Assembly (NCBI GenBank): GCA_035236585.1
Contig: CP141137.1
Coordinates: 42,492,057-42,556,056, forward strand
Length of the DNA stretch: 64,000 nt
From: Warburgia ugandensis
Taxonomy: Eukaryota > Streptophyta > Magnoliopsida > Canellales > Canellaceae
Direction: 5' to 3'
Below are positions 1 through 10,940 of the stretch, in pieces; positions within the stretch are counted from its first letter, which is position 1; every line of letters begins with the position of its first letter. Position numbers and translations under genes: made by a program. Below the pieces are notes generated by a model, which saw only the letters and a program-made list of their open reading frames with translations, was not told the origin of the DNA and ran no database searches.

Positions 1-1350
1 ATTTGAAAATTTTCTTAAAGAAACATTGATATTCTAAACCTTGATTTCAGTTTGAAGAGATTGTGGATATTCTTGGCTGACAACCTTTAGTGTTTGTTTG
101 AAAATTGAATTTAATTATTTTTATTGCATTTTAGAAGATGAACACTTGAATCATGTGTGCATTAAGGATGCCGCAGTCCTACATCACCATGGTGGAACCC
201 ACCTTTGGTTGATTAGATCCATTCATCTAATTTCTCTTATTCTAGATATCGTACAATATAAAAATCACTTAAATGGAATGACTTCAACACCCAAAAATGA
301 CTTCCAAGTCGTTCATTTTGCACCGTTCTTTAAACAATGTTTATGATTCATGTTTGTGAGAGGCTAACATATTATTTTCTATTGGTTAAACCTGCAAACT
401 AGCAACAACCTCTAGTCGATAAGGTAAAAAGGACTCTCACTCTCTAATCCCATTCCTTCCATCGCAAACAATTGTGCTAGCTGTTTCAATGCAGGAATGA
501 GAAGCCATGCATGGATTAAGTTATGGACAAATGGTGGCCCTGTGCCCTGCATTTTGGAGCCCGTTACATAAATACAATTATATGAACATAGATAGAATAG
601 CTGTCTTGTTCTTAAACAAAGTTTATCTATGAGATTGACAATCCATGAATAACTGAATCCATGAATTGTTATTCCCTTCCCAGATACGCGCATTATGTTA
701 GTGATGGTTTCTACCATGTTTAGGCTATTATTGACCAGTTGCTATCATCCATCTATTCTGAGATGTACACATTTTGTAGCCTGAAACTGTATGGATGGCC
801 TCGAGCTACAGATGAACCTGCCAATTGTTAGCGGAGCGAACAAGCGCGTGCGATGCTCCTAGTGTGGGAATCATAGTATGTTGAAGAGCAAGCAGGCCCG
901 GCAATGTGGGCCCACAACAGATTTTGGTAAAGCTTGCATGCCCGGAACCTTGTCTTCATCGTGCTTCTCCCACATATCATTTCACAGGTGTCTTGGTAAT
1001 TCCGGAGTCATCCACGGTCACTTGCCTGCACAAAAAGAAAAGTGAATCCTTAGACACTCAGTCAACGTGGATTTTAAAACCACAAGACCGATAATGACCA
1101 CATAGGTAAAAGAAGATACACGCAGCAGATAACACCGAACTCCCACCCACGTACCACCCATAAGCTCCTCCACAAACCAAAGGCTTCGAATGAATCATCT
1201 CAAACAGGGGGCACACTCTACTTTTCTCATAATACGCGCGTGCACCATGAAAGAGTGTTTTGCCGCTCCGCTTGTTCAACTTGGAATCCCCTATCCCAGC
1301 GCACGTTAGCCGCAGACCGTCGTCGTTGCCGACGTCGATGACTGGCCGTA
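1..1350. other. Region upstream of the IQD gene, no gene recognised
   Basis: No open frame here resembles a protein family I know. The longest is a 101-codon minus-strand frame at 412-717 with no recognisable motif. The stretch lies before the TATA-like site and the GA-rich leader of the downstream IQD gene, so it probably contains that gene's promoter. This is inferred from position only. Confidence 0.4.
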
Positions 1351-1352
1351 CT

Positions 1353-1362
1353 TTTATTTAAA
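1353..1362 (+). promoter_or_regulatory. TATA-like element, candidate core promoter of the IQD gene
   Basis: The sequence TTTATTTAAA sits about 140 bp before a CT/GA-rich stretch that looks like a plant 5' leader, and no better TATA motif lies between it and that stretch. The link to the IQD gene is inferred from orientation, since the first coding exon is 9.6 kb downstream and 5'-leader introns would have to bridge the gap. Confidence 0.25.
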
Positions 1363-1496
1363 CGGGAAAGTGAAAATGCAGAATGGACAAAGAAAGGAAT
1401 AAAATAAGCAAATAAATAAATAAATAAAACACAAAAATGAGGGAGGTCTTATTCGTAGCAGTCTGTTATTTGGAAGAGGCTTTCATATTCATGCTT

Positions 1497-1543
1497 GAGA
1501 GAGAGAGAGAGAGAGAGAAGAAGAAGAAGAAGAAGAAGAAGAA
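1497..1543 (+). repeat. GA / GAA compound microsatellite in a probable 5' leader
   Basis: About eleven GA dinucleotides run directly into about nine GAA/AAG trinucleotides, followed by CT-rich sequence typical of plant leaders. A 111-codon frame (1437-1772) runs through it and gives an RE/K-rich peptide. This is a property of the repeat, not evidence of a protein. Confidence 0.8.
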
Positions 1544-2720
1544 GGTGGCGAAACAGAAAGATTTGTTTCAGAGTAGGGGCATAATCAGAGCGGATCTTTC
1601 TCCATCTCTCTCACTGTGTCCCTTAGATCCGGTGATTAAGAGAAAGCAAGCCGGTTGTTTCTCTGATTCAAGGATTCATAAAAGGGCTTGTTTTGAGTTT
1701 GTTTTGGTTTCACCCTTTATCCGATTTTTCCTCTTTGGTTTTACTTCTTGGTTTTCCTCCCTTTCTGGTTAGTTGGGGTTTTGAATTCTCTTCGGCTCTC
1801 TCTCTCATTCTCTTCTCATTGAAATCTAACCACTTGCAGTAGACCTACATTGGTATGGATGCTACTGTTTTAGATTTTCGTTTCCTTCTTTGTGATTCTA
1901 GTGGTGGGCTTACTTGCAGTGTTAAATTTCAGGATGATTGTAAATACTCGTCTTCATTGACTGCATTTGCTATATGGGATTTAACGGAGTTCTGGTTCTG
2001 ATTTTGGGTGGGGCTTTTGGGTTTCTATTTACATGATCGACGAGAATGCTTAAATCTGTACTAATGTGGCGGCATTGTGTCAAAATATGCTAACATAAGG
2101 AGATTTAGCGTTCCGACGTTTGTTTTTTTCTGGGTTTTACTGATTTCTTGGCTCCATTTATGTTCACACGTAGTCCAGAAGAAATATGAATTTGGGTATT
2201 GAGTCTTTTGCCTAATGAATATCCGAATGGGTATGTTAAGAACAGACGGGGAATTCTGATTTCCTTGTTTGTCGATGATGAGGTTAGATGGTTAGGTGGA
2301 AGCTTGTAGTAGATTCAGTATTTCATGCCTTGTTCTTACTACGACACAACCTTCATTTCTTTTTAGAGAGCCATATCTGGCCCTGTGGCGAATCAAGATG
2401 GGTTCACTACTCATCCCGCTGCATGTTGTAGAACGATTGCAAGTCTGAATGTGGATTGAGGACTATCAAGCATATCTGTTTTCAAGTGTTTGGTTGAAGG
2501 CCCATGCTGGTCGGAAGGTTAGAGGTGCTTAATCACTTATTCTTTGAAAGTTGGGAGAGAGGGCATACTTGAATCTGCAACCTTTCTGTTGGGCATGGCA
2601 CACCTTACCAACTAGGATACAATTGTTTGATTCACCTAGTTCTTGTAATGCAACTGCATCTCTTTGTCCATTAAGTGGACGACTGGTCTGTACAACAACA
2701 TGTTGTCCAGGGAAAGCTTA

Positions 2721-2889
2721 TTTTGTTGCATTAGAGAGGATGAACTTTTGTAGAAAACTGCCTGTAGATCTCAACCTTTTCTTTTGGTTAATTCAATCTC
2801 AACCTTCTATTTTGTTGTGTTAGAGGGGATGACCTTCTGTTGAAACACTGCCTGTAGAACTCAACCTTTTCTTTTGTCTAATTCTTTTG
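2721..2889 (+). repeat. Tandem duplication, two diverged units of about 89 bp
   Basis: The unit starting TTTTGTTG recurs 89-90 bp later. Each copy contains GCCTGTAGA followed by CTCAACCTTTTCTTTTG, and the copies differ by scattered substitutions. It is non-coding and lies in the presumed leader intron. Confidence 0.7.
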
Positions 2890-4074
2890 GCTTTTCTTTA
2901 CTTTCTTTTTTTAATCTTTTACACAGAATGCTGAACTCTGAAGTTTGAATGTCTTGTATGAATTTCTCGTTACCTGAAGAGCTAATGACGGTGGTTGGTT
3001 GCATTTTACAAGACTTCAGATTAAGAATCACATGAGCTACAGAGAGCAACCTGAGGTGAGAATGTTTCACTTTTTGAGCTTACACTTATTTCAGTATCTG
3101 GTTCACAAGCTCCATGCTTCTCCTGTATGGTATCCTTGGAAATTGCCTGGCTTTAACTTTGATTCTACATTATATTAACTTGTGAAATGGGAACACAAGT
3201 GAAACATAGTTGCTTGCCCTCTGTGTAGTGTGATATTGATGCACTCCAAGCTTGATACTGTTGGACTGTGTGGCTGCTCTTTCGGCTGCCATTGAGGCCC
3301 TTCGCTGTATTTTGTGGCTGTTACATCATGATGTGCATCTTTGTGTTGTTTCTTGATGATCATGTGGGTCCTGCTTGTTATATGTTATGATTCTTTAGCA
3401 TTTACTAGGAACACTGATTTTGTGGTATGTTTGCATGAAATTTGTATCTTGGTGTTACTTCTTCTGTAGTCTGTCCTTTCAACATATTGGTTGTAATATG
3501 GCTTAGTTTCTTTCTTTTATCGCTGTTCATGATCCAGTGTCTGCGTGCTTCATGCTTCTGCCTCATGTGAACTATTATCTGAAGGGCCCGTCAAAACTGA
3601 TCTCTGTTGCGACCATAAACTGCTTTGTTCAGCTGTAACTTAAGTAGATGACTTTTCAAGGCTGTTCAATCACAAAAGTGCAATTGGTATTAAAGATAGA
3701 GGTCTGATCATTAATTCGTGCTCTAGTGAGTCTATTAGGTATAACTGATTAAATAGTGTTTTAGAATTGCTGTTGGTTGTGGAGATTGCTACTGATGGGG
3801 CCCAGACAGAGCTTGGTTTCTAGGAAATTGGTAAACATCATTATTAGATTGACAATATAGAACTGCCATTTGTGCTCCTTAAGTAGTTGTTTGGCATGGG
3901 TACAGCTATACATGGATAACTATTATATCCCTTGCTATTGAATGTCGAGAATAAGCAAACTATTATTGTCAATAATTTCTATATGAGTGTTACCCTTTTA
4001 ATTTTCTAGGGTGATATTAGGTGATAGTGGACAAGTTGATATATTTCACAATAACTTAACCAAAGTTTGCATAT

Positions 4075-4672
4075 TGATGGGGACCATCATCCCACGTTTT
4101 CTTAATGTTATATTATAGTTTAGTTTACTTTGGATATTTACTACTAAGGATATTAGGTTTCTTAGTGTGTTATGACTTAAGTAGGGGCAATTTTGTCTTT
4201 TTCTTAGATTAGGGTTAGATGTCTCGTACTTAAGATGTTTTTCTTTTTTGTGCAAAGAGTTTTTGATGAATAATAAATGAAGATTTCATTAGACTTGGTG
4301 GATTCCTTGTTTTAGCTTTCTTCTCATGGGCATGAAGCCGTGTTCAATACAAGTCCAAATTACTATCGTTTCATCCTGTTCTGTAAGTCAGTAAATTTTC
4401 TACTTTATCTTTTAATAGAGGATCTTTGTACCTCGTATGGTTAAATGGTCTGCATTGGTAATAATTGTTATCTTGCACTAAATTCTTGAAACCCTAGATC
4501 CTAAGCGTAATTAGAAACGTTCATCAATCTGAGGGACGATCCTGATTAAACTTCGACCTTACCTTAATCAGTAGAGATCTGGGACAATTTGTAAATCCTG
4601 TAATTTGTTGTAGGCCATTCATGCTTATTTAGGCTGTTTCTGCATGTCAAAAATGCTAGTGGTAGTTTGATA
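4075..4672 (+). mobile_element. LTR copy A of a Ty3/gypsy family, truncated at its right end
   Basis: It begins TGATGGGGACCATCATCCC and runs parallel to copy C (7592-8239) with many small differences. It lacks the last 45 bp or so present in B and C (a stretch ending CTCAACA) and instead abuts the inverted copy B. No 5-bp duplication flanks it: CATAT precedes it, and TTTAG follows copy C. Confidence 0.8.
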
Positions 4673-5314
4673 TGTTGAGGCCAGATTAGAATTAATTTAA
4701 ATATGAAAAACATAAATTAAACTACCATTAGCATTTTTGACATGTAGAAAACAGCCTAAATAAGCATTAATGACTTACAATGAATTACAAGATCTGCAAA
4801 TTGTCTCAAATCTCTACCGATTAGGATAAGGTCGAAGAGTTAACATGGATCGTCTCTTAGATTGATGAATAGTCTTGAATAAGCTCCGAATTTAGGGTTT
4901 CAAGAATTTATTGCAAAATAACAATCATAGATTATTACCGACATAGATCATATAACCATATAGAGCACATTGATTCTTTGTTAAAAGAGTAGAAAATTTA
5001 CTAACTTACAAAACAGGATGAAACGATAATAATTCGACCTTGTACTGAACGTGGCTACACGGCCGTGGGAAGAAAGCTAAAACAAGGAATCCACCAATTC
5101 TAATGAAATCTTCATTCATTAATTATCAAAAACTCCTTACACAAAAGAGAAAAGTGACATAAGTAGGGGATATCCAACCCTAATCTAAGAAAAAGACAAA
5201 ATTGCCCCTACTTAAGTCACTACTCACTAAGAATATAATACCTTTAGTGGTAAATATTCGAAGTAAACTAAACTATAACATAACATAGAAAGAGTGGGAT
5301 GATGGTCCCCATCA
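4673..5314 (-). mobile_element. LTR copy B, complete, inverted relative to A and C
   Basis: Read on the minus strand it starts TGATGGGG and ends CCTCAACA, the TG...CA ends of an LTR. It is the reverse complement of copies A and C over about 600 bp. On its inner side a purine-rich run (GAGGAGAT on the minus strand) precedes the LTR start, as a polypurine tract should. B is therefore the 3' LTR of the minus-strand gypsy body at 5315-7591. A and B together make a near-palindrome. Confidence 0.8.
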
Positions 5315-7591
5315 ATCTCCTCAGTTGAAATGACTTCGACCTATCGAAGGAGGAACATTGAACCTCTCAAGTGTATGCGTGCCCAATGTGGGGTATTTAA
5401 ATGCATATACATACACTTAGCTCATCATTAAAATCCTCCATGTATGTAGCTTCTCTATGTGGGGTCTTCAAATAGTGCCTATATACATGGGTCTTCAATC
5501 ATCTCTTACATGTACATCTTCCCAGGGTGGGGACTCATAGCAGTTGTCTTATTAACATAATTATTATATGTGAACTCAGCAATTGGTATAATGGTGTCCC
5601 AACTCCTATTGTGCTCTCCCACCAAGTACTTCAACAAATTTCCTAGGCTTCGAAACACAACTCCTATCTTGCTGTGTTTATGGATGGTAAGGAGAGGAGA
5701 ACTGAATCCTCATGCCCATTATGTCACATAGTGTCTTCTAAAAGTAGTTGACAAACTTGACATTCCTGTCAAACACTATGGACTTTGCTAACCCATGTAA
5801 TCGGACTATTTTCTCAAAAAAAATATTGACGATCCTAGATGCGCCTAGTAGTCTTAGAGCAAGGAATGAAGTGGGTCATTTTAGAAAAATGGTCCACAAC
5901 GACAAATATGGAGTCGTGCTTCTTGATAGTCTTGGTAGTCTATGCACGAAGTCCATGCTCAAGTCTTACTGTTAGGCATGTGACACTGGTTAAGGGGTTT
6001 ACATTCTAAAATGCATGACCATCCACTCTCCACTCATATAAACCATCATTCATCTTGAAGACGGTCTTCCACTCATCTCCTAGACGAATACAAACCTAGT
6101 GATAGCCACACTTAAGACCAATCTTTGAAAAGATCATGGCACCCACCAATATGTCCAACATATCGTTGAGCCTCAGTATAGGAAATTGATACTTGATCAT
6201 GATTTTTTTGATAGCTCAACTTTCTACACACATCCTCCATGACTCATCTTTCTTGGGTGTGACTAGTGCGCGTATGACACAAGGGATCAAGCTCTGCCGA
6301 ATGAACCTTTTCTTAATAATTCATCCGCCTATTTCTTCAACTCAACATGCTTGGTAGGATTCATTCTGTAGTGGGGAAGGTTCGGAAGACTGGATTTGAG
6401 GATTAGATCGATATGATGCTGAATATCCCTCATGGGAGGTAGCTCATTTGATAAATCGTTAAGAAAAACGTCCTGACACTCTTGTAGAACTGGTGCTACC
6501 TCGCTAGGGTAAGAAGGAGCTGGTAGCGATGGGATCTCTTTTGCTACTAAGTCATAGAAGAAAGGCTCATCTCTAATGTCCCTCGCAAATGCGGGGGCAC
6601 TAAAAATGTGGAGGCCTTTTAACTTTCGCTTTGCCATCCATGATCTACTACCTTCTTTTCGCTTAGGTGGTGCTTTGGGTGGTAGAGGATTGAGTCGGAT
6701 CTTGTTGCCGTCATGAAAGAAAGGGTATGAATTAGACCGGTCATAAATAGTAACGTCCATATCATAAAGCCATGGTTTGCATAAAGTAATGTGACATGCA
6801 TCTATAGGTGTTGCATCTATAGGTACCACATCACACCATAAGGTGTCCTTATATGTTAGAAAATCAATGGGAACCTGACACTTCTGATTAATTGGGAGCG
6901 ATGAAGAAGCATCAACCCACTCAACTTTATAAGGTCTAGGGTGGGGAAGGGGTGAAAATTCTAAGCTGGATATAGCATGGTGGAAATTATATTCGTGCAA
7001 CTCCCACTATCGATGATAACTTTTCAATTCTTTTCGCCACTCTTGACATATGTATGAAAAATGTTTGTCCTATGCCGATCATCACTATCCTTTAGGTGCG
7101 CGAGAGCACAGTTGACTACTGTCATACATGGGGGTATTACCCTCCCCATGGGCCCATAGGTCTCTCTTACTATGACAAATCCTTGACTGCTTGCCTCAAG
7201 GGCCTCCACATTGATGGCCTTGCCAACAAGCTCATAAACCTCCTTTGGCTATCCTTTATGCTCATTGTCGACATCCTCACCCCCTATAGGGCTCTAGAAG
7301 ACCAGCAACATGTCCAAACCCTTGACATCGATAACACTTAGTGTTGCTGTTTACCCTTGAGCTCTCTTCTGGCACAACCTTTCCTTTATCAACATTGGAT
7401 GCAATAGTCTCTTGTGTTTTAGGTTGTTGACTCCCAAATGTGGATTTAGCCCCAGATTCATATTGCCTAGTGGTTTGTGATTTGAGACACTGCTGTAATT
7501 CTTGCACTATTCGATAGGCATGATCCAAGGAATTTATATCTTGGGAGGTTTGATGTTCCTACTTCTTCAAAGTCTTTTCAGCTAGGGAGAC
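5315..7591 (-). pseudogene. Decayed Ty3/gypsy gag-pol, minus strand, internally deleted
   Basis: Parts appear in the expected gypsy order on the minus strand, in several frames. At 7528-7277 there is a gag C-terminus with a CCHC knuckle (CYRCQGFGHVA, last cysteine lost). Near 7019-6985 there is a retropepsin VIIDSGSC. At 7000-6329 there is the linker up to the reverse transcriptase (PPMRDIQHHIDL). At about 6305-6030 there is N-terminal reverse transcriptase ([22 protein letters not shown]). At about 5930-5590 there is the integrase core (SIFVVVDHFSKM and the HGL..SIV.DR region). The YxDD block of the reverse transcriptase and all of RNase H are missing between about 6030 and 5960. Stops and frameshifts throughout show it is dead. 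The N-terminal part of gag and the 5' LTR are absent; copy C abuts the broken gag directly. Confidence 0.85.
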
Positions 7592-8239
7592 TGATGGGGA
7601 CCATCATCCCCCAGTTTTTTTATGTCATGTTATAATTTAGTTTGCTTTGGATATTTATCACTAAGGGTATTGGGTTTCTTAGTGTGTTGTGACTTAAGTA
7701 GCGGCAGTTTTGTCTTTTTCCTAGATTAGGGTTGGATGTACCCTACTTAAGATGCTTTTCTCTTTTGTGTGAGGAGTTTTTGATGAATAATGAATGAAAA
7801 TTTTGTTAGACTTGGTGGATTCCTCATTTTAGCTTTCTTCCTATGTGTGTGAAGCCGCATTCGGTGTAAGGTCAAATTACTATCTTTTCATCCCGTTCTG
7901 TAAGTCAATAAATTTTCTACTTTATCTTTTACAGAGGATCTCTGTGCTGCATATGGTTAAATGATTTGTGTTGGTAATAATATATGATTGTTATTTTGCG
8001 TTAAATTCCTGAAACCCTAGATCCGGAGCTTAATTAGGACCATTTATCAATCTAGGGACGATTTGGATTAAATCTTCGACCTTATCTTAGTCGGTAGATA
8101 TCTGAGATAATCTGCAGATTTTGTAATTCGTTGTAGGCCCCACTCATGCTTGTTTAGGCTGTTTTCTGCATGTAAAAAATGCAGTGGTAGTTTAATTTAG
8201 ATTTTTCATATTTAAATTAATTCTGATCTGTTCTCAACA
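7592..8239 (+). mobile_element. LTR copy C, complete, + orientation
   Basis: It starts TGATGGGGACC and ends CTCAACA and matches copies A and B along its length. Its left edge is joined without a gap to truncated gag sequence of the minus-strand body. The flanking pentamers (GAGAC and TTTAG) do not match, so it is not a simple solo-LTR insertion. Confidence 0.8.
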
Positions 8240-10810
8240 TTTAGATTAGGCCATTTTGCATGTTGTCCTACATCACATATGCTGTTAGTTTCATTAGTAA
8301 ATTTTCTGTAGACACCTTAAAGCTCATGGATAGAAGTAGTTTGTTGTATTCTACTGTATCTGAAGTCTCTTCAGGTTGTGGTATTGTATACGAAGATAAT
8401 GGAGTTTGGGACATGTGAGCATTTTCAGATACTGATAAGGATGATCTCTGAATGATAGGAGTTCTACTTAAGATCTTACAAATGTGTGGAAGTTTTTGGT
8501 TGGTTAGAAGAAGCAGGTTGGTATAGCTGTCTCTAGTTTGAAGCATAATTCAGGTTGTCAAAGTCAATTTCTTTCTTAATGGACAAGAGAATACCAGTTG
8601 TGTTTATAGTATTCAGTGGTCAATAGCAAGCTCGAGACATGAGATGATCTGGTCAAATTGTTCTTCCTGGCTTGCGTGTTTTTAATCTATGCAGATTTTT
8701 TCAATATCCTCTGCATCTAGTTTTGTATGTGAGAAACAAACCCATAAAAGTAGATGTCACTTTCGCAAGAAAGGTGGAGTTTGAGGTGATCACTAGATAC
8801 ATTGGTCATTGGATCAGTTGTCCTTTTCCATGGCTCCTCCAAATAGCAAGCATCAAACCCTTCCAAGCTATAACATCTATTCCCTGCTTGAGGGAAATGT
8901 TGGAGCTGTATCTTATAGAGGTGTATATTTGTGTATAACTTAGTTGATTTTTGTTCTAGAGTAAATCTCTAACCGATAAATAAATTTAATTTGAGAGGTG
9001 ACAACACAAATATCAACTTTTCACTCCCCTTATTTTTTCTTCATCTCTTTTTCTCTTGAACATTCTCCTTTTTGAAGCTTGGGAGTGAGCTGACTTGAAA
9101 CCACAAATTATGGTTGGGTAACAGTGGACATTACCACTGGGCTATGTGGTCGAGCTTGAATCCTCTCTTCTTCAACTTTCTTCTCTTTATTTTTCTTAGT
9201 TACTCTTACAATTCAGGTCTTGGAACTCTTTAAATCTGGTTAAAGCTTTCTTCCTTCCCTTGTTTTCTATCTTCTGCAATGACCAAGAATAGCACTTCTT
9301 ATGGTAGGAAAGTTTTCTATTGAGATCTCTCAAGACCGAGTAAACATTTCTATTGCTACAATTGGCATTTATTGATTGTCTTGTAACTTCTAAATAGATC
9401 AGTTGACTTACCATTGATTAATATATTTACCCTTTAAAAGAAAATATGGCAGTTGCCTTGAGTTGACATATGCTTTCTTGAAGGGCGTTAAATGGGGTAC
9501 CACACGGTTGTGAGAGCAATAGTTTCTTGGATATAAATTTCTTTTCTAGTCTATGGATATTCATATTTCTATTTCTGGTAAATTTTTGGTCATTTCTTGA
9601 GGTGATTTATGCTTTCCTGAAGGCTTGGATGGTGGGTTGCTTATGAATTAGGGTAAGGTTCTATTGCTACTGTGTCCATCCAGGAAGAGCAGAAAAACAT
9701 GATTTTGAGATATAAGGAGTACTGGTGCTGCAAAGGAGAAGAATTGTGTCATTTATTGGGAAACCAAAAGGAACAAATTATTCTCAAGATTGAGTTTTCA
9801 AATTGTTGGTCTAAAATTGTGAAATTCAAGTATCTTATGAGCAAATAAAAGAAACTCTAGGTTCTGATCTCAACCTTAGTTCATTTGGTCTTTGTTTGAA
9901 GTTTGGTTGGTATTGTCAAGGATAATGTAGCAATAACTAGATTGTTTCCTTTCTGGCTAGGATAAAGAATTTCAGTTCGGTGGTGCTAGCATTAAGCAAG
10001 TTTTGATACTTCTGTCAGCTGGAAGGTGCTTTATGACTGTTGATGTTTCACTAAATATGGTTTACAAGGTTAAATTGTGATGAGGTGTTTTCTGGAAGGC
10101 AGCAATGCAGAATTAATTCTGAAGATAAATGATAAGTACCTGATTAATGTGTATACGACACTATTTTGTAATTTTCTTGGTACATTCATTGGGAGGTTAA
10201 TCCATAAGCTGATTCTTTGATAAAAAGAAGGGTGAAGTGCAAAGACCTTCTCATGGGGGATCATGCTCCTGTTTAGTCTTTTGCCTGTTACTCTTTGTAG
10301 TCTATATTGCTTCTTTCCTAACCATCTTGGTTAGCTCTTTGCATTCGTGTTGTCTATCTGCAAGGCCTGTTATTATTTACTCTTTTGCTCTTGATTGCTC
10401 TTGCCAAACTTAAAAATTGGAAAACCTCTTTTTGAATTGTATAATTGAAAAAGACAGTTTGGTCCAACTAATTGTCATCAACTTGTATTTTGGGGGTAGA
10501 ATTAGTTGCATTTATTACAGAAATATTTACATCCAGAATACTCTACCTTGCAGCATGTAAATAGGTCATGATATAGGCATGAAAAATACTACTTTTTTTA
10601 TGCTGCTTAGGTAAATTTGCTCTGAAAACTTATCATTCTGTCTCCTTTTTATACATTTAATGATATCTATCATCATGCTACAATCTTATTAACTTTGTGT
10701 AGGTCGACATCATAGAAGTCAAATGGTTTTTCAACTTGGTTTTTGTTGCTTTTCTTATTATCTGGTTGTTCTAGCATGCACCATTTTTGTCTGCTGATGA
10801 TTCATTATGA
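8240..10810 (+). other. Non-coding sequence between the LTR cluster and the IQD start
   Basis: This is AT-rich, intron-like sequence on the + strand. Several open frames of 60-92 codons exist on both strands but none shows a known motif. I see nothing else to annotate here. Confidence 0.5.
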
Positions 10811-10940
10811 CTATTTTAATGTAGTCTTGTTATCATAAGATATTTCTTTGTTTATGTTAGTTTTGAATTCATTGGTTTGTCTGCTCTGATTTTTGGAGCT
10901 TATACTATGCTGATTTGCTACAGCTAAACTGACAAGGATT

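Larger units (their letters stand above)
1544..10923 (+). other. Presumed 5' leader and leader intron(s) of the IQD gene
   Basis: The stretch contains no host coding region. It ends in an acceptor-like site (TGCTGAT followed by TTTGCTACAG) at 10923, 17 bp before the IQD start codon, so the ATG probably opens a second transcript exon. IQD genes commonly have non-coding leader exons. Exact leader splice sites could not be fixed: GGGTATGTT near 2229 is one possible donor. The interior carries an 89-bp tandem duplication and the LTR/gypsy cluster at 4075-8239. Confidence 0.4.

Noticed and set aside
412-717. 101-codon minus-strand frame
   Set aside because: No recognised domain and no splice or promoter context; left as unassigned upstream sequence.
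1437-1772. 111-codon frame with an RE/K-rich segment
   Set aside because: Runs through a GA/GAA microsatellite in a probable 5' leader; at best an upstream open frame.
7577-7591. Purine-rich AGCTAGGGAGAC before LTR C as a polypurine tract of a + strand element
   Set aside because: On the minus strand the same bases read on into gag-like coding sequence (SLAEKTLKK), so they are more simply part of the minus-strand gag; resemblance to a polypurine tract is probably chance.
7592-8239. Copy C as an ordinary solo LTR inserted into gag
   Set aside because: Flanking pentamers GAGAC and TTTAG do not match and gag does not resume on the right side.
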